From the NCBI RefSeq assembly GCF_014648515.1, contig NZ_BMRG01000004.1:234886-298885 (forward strand): a DNA stretch of 64,000 bases, given 5' to 3'. A program made the translations under genes and the position numbers. Below, piece after piece: positions 63,057-64,000 of the stretch; the first letter of the stretch is position 1, and each line of letters begins with the position of its first letter. The DNA comes from Saccharothrix coeruleofusca (lineage in GTDB: Bacteria; Actinomycetota; Actinomycetes; Mycobacteriales; Pseudonocardiaceae). Below the pieces are notes generated by a model. That model saw only the letters and a program-made list of their open reading frames with translations, was not told where the DNA came from and ran no database searches.

Positions 63057-64000
63057 TCACACCTCCACCACGTCGGCCACGACGCACGCGATGTTGTCCG
63101 GTGCCCCCGCCTCGTAGGCCAGCTCCAGCAAGTCGTCCAGCACCCGCTCCGGATCGCCCGTCCCGATCAACGCCTCGCGCAGCGCCCCGGTGGGCACGAC
63201 CGCGGACAGCCCGTCGGAGCACAGCAGGTACCGATCACCGGCCAACGCCGTGTGCAGCGACAGGTCGGGCCTGCTGGTGCCGGAGCCGGTGAGCGCACGG
63301 ACCAGCATCGCGCGGTGCGGGTGCGAGGCCGCCTCCTCCGCGGTGAGCCTGCCCTCGTCCACCAGCGACTGCACGTGGCTGTGGTCGTGGGTGATCTGGA
63401 ACAGCTCGCCACCGCGCAGCAGGTACGCCCTGGTGTCGCCGATGTGCACCAGCGCGAGCCTCGACCCCGCCCACAGCATCGCGGTCAGCGTGGTGACCAC
63501 CTCGCCCGAGGGCGTGGACTCGGCGATGTCCCGGATCGCCTGGTCCGCTTCCCCGACCGCCTCCGCCAGCACCCCCAGCAGCTCGTCGGCGGGCACGCTC
63601 CTGGTCTCCAGCGGCACGAGCGCCGCGACGGCCGCCGCACTGGCCCGGTCCCCGCCGGGTCCTCGCATCCCATCGGCCACCGCCAGCAACCTGCTGCCCG
63701 CGTAGGCCACGTCCTCGTTGCTCGTGCGCACCAGCCCCGACACCGAACGCGCGGCGTACCGGATACCCAAGGTGCTCACCTCGTCGGCCACGGCACTTCC
63801 CCTTCCGGACAAGTAGTCGACGAGGAAGGTGGCCAGCCGTCCACGCGCGGCGGTCTCGGCCACGACGTGGTCCCAGTAGGCGGCGATCTCCGCGGCCGCT
63901 TCCGCGGCCCCCAGGTCGCACACCCGGCGGACACGCGCCAACGGCATGCCCAGCCGCCGCAACCAGGCGATCAGCCGGGCCCGCTCCAACTGGTCGGCGT
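63057..64000 (-). CDS. MerR-type regulator fused to PP2C phosphatase (5' end outside window)
   Basis: The open frame continues past base 64000; a TTG at 63989 lies inside and is not the likely start. The visible N-terminal part (RARLIAWLRRLGMPLARVRR, then ETAARGRLATFLVDYLSGRG) is the second half of a MerR helix-turn-helix plus its dimerisation coiled coil. The rest is a PP2C phosphatase (RTSNEDVAYAG, VADGMRGPGGDRAS, HIGDTRAYLLRGG, LLCSDGLSAVVP, APDNIACVVADV) with the metal aspartates kept. A DNA-binding phosphatase could link transcription to Ser/Thr phosphorylation. The function is not known. Confidence 0.88.
   Translation of the reverse strand, partial: ADQLERARLIAWLRRLGMPLARVRRVCDLGAAEAAAEIAAYWDHVVAETAARGRLATFLVDYLSGRGSAVADEVSTLGIRYAARSVSGLVRTSNEDVAYAGSRLLAVADGMRGPGGDRASAAAVAALVPLETRSVPADELLGVLAEAVGEADQAIRDIAESTPSGEVVTTLTAMLWAGSRLALVHIGDTRAYLLRGGELFQITHDHSHVQSLVDEGRLTAEEAASHPHRAMLVRALTGSGTSRPDLSLHTALAGDRYLLCSDGLSAVVPTGALREALIGTGDPERVLDDLLELAYEAGAPDNIACVVADVVEV

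Overview
This window is chromosomal DNA of a high-GC actinomycete. The G/C-rich third codon positions, frequent GTG/TTG starts with GTGA or ATGA stop/start overlaps, an F420-type luciferase-like oxidoreductase, an MSMEG_4193-type phosphomutase, DUF5703, GAF-ANTAR and the glnX-glnH-pknG locus together suggest a Pseudonocardiaceae-like organism (Saccharothrix, Actinosynnema, Lentzea or Amycolatopsis type). I cannot fix the genus. About 62 genes or gene parts can be supported. No tRNA, rRNA, CRISPR array or transposase was seen.

Region by region. 0-7.5 kb: the end of a peptidase gene, a small unknown protein, a lipoprotein/membrane-protein pair, a GAF-ANTAR regulator, a nucleoside-sugar-type epimerase homologue, a DUF1990 protein, a secreted tripeptidyl-aminopeptidase-like hydrolase and a beta-hydroxyacid dehydrogenase. 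7.8-15.5 kb: a two-subunit Tat-exported molybdo-hydroxylase with an ACTGCCA operator array, a GH25 muramidase, a TetR regulator, a secreted CBM2-Cip1-like protein behind a CebR-type operator, and two overlapping MarR genes. 15.5-21.7 kb: a UvrA-like ABC protein with a siderophore-interacting flavoprotein, a divergent TetR, a propeller lipoprotein with a DUF5703 partner, and a Tat-type carbonic anhydrase. 21.8-33.4 kb: an aldo/keto reductase, the LLM oxidoreductase-uppP-phosphomutase run, a W-rich propeller protein, HrpA helicase and an erythromycin-esterase-like protein with its regulator.

33.4-39.0 kb is a glnX-glnH-pknG operon ending in a zinc-ribbon PP2C phosphatase. It reads as a membrane sensor, amino-acid-binding lipoprotein, kinase and phosphatase chain for nitrogen/2-oxoglutarate control. 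39.2-45.1 kb holds oxidoreductases, a TetR/AKR/WrbA module with more A/T-ending codons, a NUDIX hydrolase, and a MarR/MFS pair whose two start codons lie inside one palindrome. 45.3-49.3 kb has a PPOX-family flavoprotein, an XRE-flavoprotein operon with a divergent small protein, and a threonine-aldolase-like enzyme.

50.9-55.5 kb is the most striking part. Four translationally coupled genes encode a fused epimerase-aminotransferase, a NUDIX hydrolase, an inositol-monophosphatase-family phosphatase and an MFS exporter. The set lies between two 137-bp direct repeats, and the left repeat abuts a truncated gene. It can be read as a compact route from a nucleotide sugar to a free, exported amino sugar or aminocyclitol. 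55.7-64 kb contains a beta-lactamase-family hydrolase, a DUF4097 protein with its GbsR-type regulator, an MmyB-type XRE regulator, an SDR, an alpha/beta hydrolase-TetR operon, a cyclase-family hydrolase and a MerR-PP2C fusion cut by the window edge.

Non-coding structure is rich. It includes perfect operators next to several regulators, long GC-rich hairpin terminators, a 62-bp perfect palindrome, and a dispersed 52-bp repeat with one copy at 24.85 kb and two inverted-orientation copies at 45.1-45.2 kb.
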